Positions 15,892 to 18,616 of a DNA stretch of 18,616 nucleotides are shown piece after piece. The position numbers and the translations under genes were made by a program. Numbering within the stretch: the first letter of the stretch is position 1; each line of letters opens with the position of its first letter. The notes below the pieces were generated by a model. The model was not told the DNA's origin. It worked only from the letters and a program-made list of their open reading frames with translations, and searched no databases. Source of the stretch: an uncultured Austwickia sp. (GTDB lineage Bacteria; Actinomycetota; Actinomycetes; Actinomycetales; Dermatophilaceae); the NCBI GenBank assembly GCA_934678955.1, contig CAKUSI010000039.1, positions 1 to 18,616 on the forward strand, written 5' to 3'.

Positions 15892-15897
15892 GGAACC

Positions 15898-16626
15898 ATG
15901 ATCGCTCTCCGGAAAGTCACGAAACGCTACGGACCCGTCGTCGCGCTCGACGATGTCTCGTTCGAGGCGATGCCAGGCCGGGTCACCGGATTCCTCGGAC
16001 CGAACGGCGCGGGCAAGTCCACCGCCATGCGGGTGGCGGTCGGACTGTCCCGTCCGACCGCGGGCGCGGCCACGGTGCTCGGGCGGCCGTATGCGGCGCT
16101 GCCGAACCCCGGCCGGCACGTCGGCGTGCTGCTCGACGCCTCGGCGCAGCACGTCGGGCGCACCGGCCGCGAGGTGCTCGCGGTGTCCGCGCAGCTCATG
16201 GGCCTGCCGGCGCGCCGCGTCGACGAGGTGCTCGAGCTCGTCGGACTCACGCCGTCGGAAGCCCGGCGACGCACCCGCGGCTACTCGCTCGGGATGCGTC
16301 AGCGCCTCGGGATCGCGCACGCGTTGCTCGGTGACCCGCGCGTTCTCATCCTCGACGAGCCTGCCAACGGCCTGGACCCCGCGGGAATCCGCTGGATGCG
16401 AGAGCTGCTGCGCGACTTCGCCGACGGCGGCGGCACCGTACTGCTGTCCAGCCACCTGCTGGCCGAGGTGGAGCGGGTCGCCGACGACCTCGTGGTGATC
16501 GGCCACGGGCGCATCGTCGCCGCCGGCTCGCTGCAGGACCTCATGCGCGACGCGGGCTCGGCCGGCCTGGAGGACTACTTCCTCGACCTGACCGCCACCT
16601 ACGCCCGGAAGGAGACCGCGGCATGA
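15898..16626 (+). CDS. ABC exporter ATP-binding subunit
   Basis: The 242-residue ATPase is of the CcmA/drug-export type (ABC-2 exporters). It has Walker A GPNGAGKST, Q-loop region GVLLDASAQHVGRTGRE (shifted from the usual Q), signature YSLGMRQRLGIA, Walker B VLILDEPANGLDP, and H-loop LLSSHLLAEVERVAD. The domain ends with the IVAAGS...LEDYFLDLT stretch usual for this group. Translation from ATG 15898 gives a complete domain start (MIALRKVTKRYGPVVAL). The stop overlaps the permease ATG (ATGA), so the two are co-translated. A similar ATPase/permease pair beside a NarL-type two-component system is common in actinobacteria for antibiotic or lipid-peptide resistance, but the substrate cannot be told from sequence. 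Confidence 0.95.
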   Translation: MIALRKVTKRYGPVVALDDVSFEAMPGRVTGFLGPNGAGKSTAMRVAVGLSRPTAGAATVLGRPYAALPNPGRHVGVLLDASAQHVGRTGREVLAVSAQLMGLPARRVDEVLELVGLTPSEARRRTRGYSLGMRQRLGIAHALLGDPRVLILDEPANGLDPAGIRWMRELLRDFADGGGTVLLSSHLLAEVERVADDLVVIGHGRIVAAGSLQDLMRDAGSAGLEDYFLDLTATYARKETAA

Positions 16627-17600
16627 GCTCCGCGTCCGCAGCCGCCCACACCACGACGGCCATGGGAGCCACGAAGGCCACCGAGGCCAGGACGGCTCAC
16701 GAGACCACGACGGCTCACGAGACCACGACGGCTCACGAGACCACGACGGCTCACGAGACCTCGACGGCCATGGAGACATCGACAACAGGAAACCTCATGG
16801 GTGCGAATACCATCGACCATTATGGGGCCGGCACGAACCGAGCGGGGCGGGCCGACCCCGGCATCGCCGGCGTGCCCTTCGGCCGCCTCCTGCGCGTCGA
16901 ACTGCGCAAGATGGTCGACACCCGCGCCGGGCGGTGGTTGCTGATCGTGATCGCGGCGCTGCTCGCCGGTGTCGTGGCCATGGTGTTCTTCTCCGGCGCC
17001 GCGGGGCGCACGTTCGGCGGTTTCCTCGGCGCGCTGAGCGTGCCGGTCGTCCTCCTGACCCCGATCGTCGCCATCCTGGCCGCCACCGGGGAATTCAGCC
17101 AGCGCACGGCGCTGACGACGTTCGCGCTGGAGCCGCGGCGGCCGCGGGTCGTCGCCGCGAAGACGCTGGCGTCCCTGCTCGTGGGGGTCCTGGCGTACGC
17201 GGTCAGCCTGGCCCTGGCCGCCGCCGGTCACGCGGCCTCCATCGCCTGGCGGGACACCCCTGCGGCATGGTCGGTCGAGGCGAGCGTCCTCGTCGGGTTC
17301 GGTGCCGTGCTGGCCATCAGCGTGCTGCAGGGCATGGCCTTCGGCCTGGCGCTGCTGAACACGCCGCTGGCGATCACGGCGTTCCTGGTCCTGCCCACGG
17401 TCTGGTCGATCGTGGCGAACCTGGTGCCCCGGCTCGTCGAGATCGCCCCCTGGGTCGACCTGGGGGCCGCCACGAGCCCGCTCTTCGACACCGCCCGGAT
17501 GGCCGCTGCCGACTGGGCGCACCTCGCGAGCGCCTCGGCGATCTGGGTTCTGCTGCCCCTGGTCATCGGCCTGTGGCGAGTCCAGCGCCGGGAGGCCTGA
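16623..17600 (+). CDS. ABC-2 type exporter permease with repeat-bearing N-terminus
   Basis: The 325-residue protein has a membrane core from about residue 75 onward: VPFGRLLRVELRKMVDTRAG, then six hydrophobic helices (WLLIVIAALLAGVVAMVFF; VVLLTPIVAILAA; LASLLVGVLAYAVSLALAA; VLVGFGAVLAISVLQGMAFG; AITAFLVLPTVWSIVANLV; AIWVLLPLVIGLWRV). This is typical of the ABC-2 permease partner of CcmA-type ATPases. The first 58 residues are Thr/Ala/His/Glu-rich and encoded by 18-bp tandem units. ATG 16623 overlaps the ATPase stop and has GGAAGGAG 8 nt upstream. ATG 16797, after the array, also has AGGA 6 nt upstream and would give a normal 267-residue permease. Both starts may be used. Confidence 0.88.
   Translation: MSSASAAAHTTTAMGATKATEARTAHETTTAHETTTAHETTTAHETSTAMETSTTGNLMGANTIDHYGAGTNRAGRADPGIAGVPFGRLLRVELRKMVDTRAGRWLLIVIAALLAGVVAMVFFSGAAGRTFGGFLGALSVPVVLLTPIVAILAATGEFSQRTALTTFALEPRRPRVVAAKTLASLLVGVLAYAVSLALAAAGHAASIAWRDTPAAWSVEASVLVGFGAVLAISVLQGMAFGLALLNTPLAITAFLVLPTVWSIVANLVPRLVEIAPWVDLGAATSPLFDTARMAAADWAHLASASAIWVLLPLVIGLWRVQRREA
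16656..16781 (+). repeat. 18-bp tandem array, 7 units, in the permease N-terminus
   Basis: Consecutive units encode TAMGAT, KATEAR, TAHETT (three times), TAHETS and TAMETS. The three central units (16692-16745) are identical at the DNA level (ACGGCTCACGAGACCACG), the next differs at one base, and the outer ones are degenerate. Identity of the core implies recent slippage or expansion. Confidence 0.9.
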
Positions 17601-17639
17601 GGACGCGGGTCTGCGCGGCTCGCCGAGCCGGGGAGGGAG

Positions 17640-17674
17640 CACGCCGGACGCGCCTGGGGGACGCGTCCGGCGTG
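17640..17674 (+). terminator. ABC exporter operon terminator
   Basis: CACGCCGGACGCG and CGCGTCCGGCGTG form a perfect 13-bp stem with a 9-nt loop, 40 nt after the permease stop. Confidence 0.8.
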
Positions 17675-17749
17675 TCAGCCGCGCCTCGCGGACGTCTGGG
17701 GTGGTCGCCGGTGGGGGAGCGTGCCGCGCGAGTGACCGGGTGTGAGGCT

Positions 17750-17789
17750 GACGGCGCCTTCGCCGACACGGATCGGCGGAGGCGCCGTC
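17750..17789 (+). terminator. Large hairpin upstream of the SIMPL gene
   Basis: GACGGCGCCTTCGCCGA pairs with TCGGCGGAGGCGCCGTC, 17 bp with one G-U, around loop CACGGA. It follows the exporter terminator by 76 nt and precedes the duplicated promoter. It could be a second terminator or insulator. A role as an RNA leader is unlikely if the SIMPL gene is leaderless. Confidence 0.6.
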
Positions 17790-17802
17790 GGCGCGCGTAC
17801 GT

Positions 17803-17856
17803 CGGCCAGTGGGCGTCAGAATGGTGGTTCGGCCGGTGGGCGTCAGAATGGCGGTA
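17803..17856 (+). repeat. 27-bp tandem duplication over the SIMPL gene promoter
   Basis: Units 17803-17829 and 17830-17856 match at 24 of 27 positions. Both contain GTGGGCGTCAGAATGG. The second unit ends on the A of the start codon. Confidence 0.85.
17844..17849 (+). promoter_or_regulatory. Probable -10 element of the SIMPL gene (leaderless)
   Basis: CAGAAT ends 6 nt before ATG 17856. A second CAGAAT at 17817-17822 lies in the duplicated unit 27 bp upstream. Confidence 0.5.
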
Positions 17857-18530
17857 TGGAGATCACGGTGGCCGGGCACTCCGTCGAGCGGGTCGCTCCC
17901 GAACGGGCCACGCTGCATGTGGAGGTCGGCTTCGACGCGGGCGACCGCGCGGACGCGTCGCACCGGACCACCACGCTGGCCAACCGGGTGGTGGCCCACC
18001 TGCAGGCGCTGGAGGGAGCCGGGGTCTCGCCGCTGACCTCGTACGCGGTCTTCCCGATGACCACGCACTCGTGGCGACCGCACTCGGACGCCGGGGCGGT
18101 CCTACCGCCGCGGCATGCGGCGTCGGTGTCGATGGAGGTGACGTTCCAGGACTTCGGGGCGCTGGCGGAGTTCGGGGCGCAGGTCGGGGGCCTGGCCGGC
18201 GTGCAGCTCCGGGGAGTCGAGTGGACCCTCACGGCTGCGACCCGGTCACGCCTCGAGGAACGGGTGCTCACGGCCGCGGTCGCCGACGCGCGGGGCCGAG
18301 CGGTTTCGATCGCGCGGTCGCTCGGCGCCGCCGACGTGGAGCCGCTCGAGGTCGCCGACCCCGGGCTGCTGGCCCGCGCCGGCGTCGAGCAGCCCGGGCC
18401 GAGGATGCAGCCGATGTCGCTGAGCGCGGGCGCGGAGGCGTTCCGCGCGGGGGGTCAGGAGGCCGTCCAGCTCGTACCTCAGGAGCTGACCGTCGAAGCG
18501 AGCGTCCACGCCCGCTTCACGACCGTGTGA
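17856..18530 (+). CDS. SIMPL-domain (DUF541) protein
   Basis: The 224-residue protein begins MEITVAGHSVERVAPERATL, the usual opening of the SIMPL/DUF541 family, with a long helix (ADASHRTTTLANRVVAHLQA), a mid-domain VSMEVTFQDFGALAEF strand-helix stretch, and ERVLTAAVADARGRAVSIAR followed by GAADVEPLEVADPG near the C-terminus. Family members assemble as large ring-like oligomers in some bacteria. The biochemical role is poorly known, and links to signalling or oxidative stress have been proposed for others. Unlike many members it has no signal peptide or lipobox, so it is probably cytosolic. The frame is open to 17742, but that part runs through the hairpin and the duplicated promoter (GRQNGG twice), so ATG 17856 with CAGAAT 6 nt upstream is preferred. 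Confidence 0.85.
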   Translation: MEITVAGHSVERVAPERATLHVEVGFDAGDRADASHRTTTLANRVVAHLQALEGAGVSPLTSYAVFPMTTHSWRPHSDAGAVLPPRHAASVSMEVTFQDFGALAEFGAQVGGLAGVQLRGVEWTLTAATRSRLEERVLTAAVADARGRAVSIARSLGAADVEPLEVADPGLLARAGVEQPGPRMQPMSLSAGAEAFRAGGQEAVQLVPQELTVEASVHARFTTV

Positions 18531-18546
18531 GCGGCCTGGCGCGTGA

Positions 18547-18616
18547 ACGTTTGCCGCCCAAGGGCGGCAGTTGCGCGGTGGGTGCTGGGGTTTTGCGTAC
18601 GTTTACCGCCCACGGG
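18547..18616 (+). repeat. Direct repeat pair at the window end
   Basis: ACGTTTGCCGCCCAAGGG (18547-18564) and ACGTTTACCGCCCACGGG (18599-18616) match at 16 of 18 positions, 52 bp apart. The first copy overlaps the hairpin GCCGCCC-AA-GGGCGGC (18552-18567), a possible terminator of the SIMPL gene. The second copy runs to the window edge, so a longer repeat or further copies cannot be excluded. Confidence 0.6.

Noticed and set aside
16656..16781. Possible CRISPR array
   Set aside because: The units are 18 bp and directly contiguous with no spacers, inside a coding frame.
16599..18083. Minus-strand frame with repeated SRRGLV units opposite the permease array
   Set aside because: The periodicity is only the antisense reading of the 18-bp array. 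The permease frame has a Shine-Dalgarno, start overlap and a membrane domain.

Overview
The window is high-GC DNA with GTG starts, frequent 1-8 base gene overlaps and gene content typical of Actinomycetota: a Glp/GlpR pair, a five-helix SdhC with SdhA and SdhB, an actinobacterial protein O-mannosyltransferase divergent from rsmI, and a NarL-type two-component system beside an ABC exporter. Micrococcales or Propionibacteriales are plausible, but the sequence alone does not settle the family. It reads as ordinary chromosome. I see no transposase, integrase, phage gene or CRISPR array.

Layout. (1) 1-1281, minus strand: a partial CPA1-type cation/proton antiporter whose start overlaps the stop of 5-formyltetrahydrofolate cyclo-ligase. 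(2) 1347-5986, plus strand: a tight cluster of a 16-codon leader ORF, moeA/glp, moaC, mog, a RimJ-like acetyltransferase and the membrane protein GlpR. In corynebacteria, Glp is a gephyrin-like MoeA repurposed as a divisome protein and GlpR is its membrane receptor. Here that pair brackets two genuine molybdenum-cofactor genes. (3) 6016-6356: a tRNA-Ala(CGC) with a strong terminator, then two 33-bp tandem copies resembling the 3' part of the tRNA, then a second hairpin with nearly the same loop. (4) 6560-9659: an unknown small membrane protein, convergent with a protein O-mannosyltransferase, which is divergent from rsmI. (5) 9772-13643: the sdhCAB operon for a menaquinone-type succinate dehydrogenase, with a possible 22-codon leader ORF and a strong terminator. 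(6) 13701-17674: a histidine kinase/response regulator pair divergent from a two-gene ABC exporter, a usual arrangement in which the two-component system controls the exporter. (7) 17750-18616: hairpin, duplicated promoter, SIMPL-domain protein and a terminal repeat.

Two signals run through the window. First, most operon-leading genes have a [T/C]ANNNT hexamer ending 6-7 nt before the start codon and no Shine-Dalgarno sequence, as expected for leaderless mRNAs. Genes inside operons often do have Shine-Dalgarno sequences. Second, several genes carry in-frame minisatellites in disordered termini: 15-bp units in the response regulator, 18-bp units in the ABC permease, 12-bp units in the acetyltransferase. 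A 27-bp tandem duplication also covers the promoter of the SIMPL gene.

I do not see a wholly new multi-gene system. The items most worth a second look are the Glp/moaC/mog/GlpR arrangement with its leader ORF, the tRNA-fragment/hairpin module, and the repeat arrays at the gene junctions of the two-component/ABC locus.
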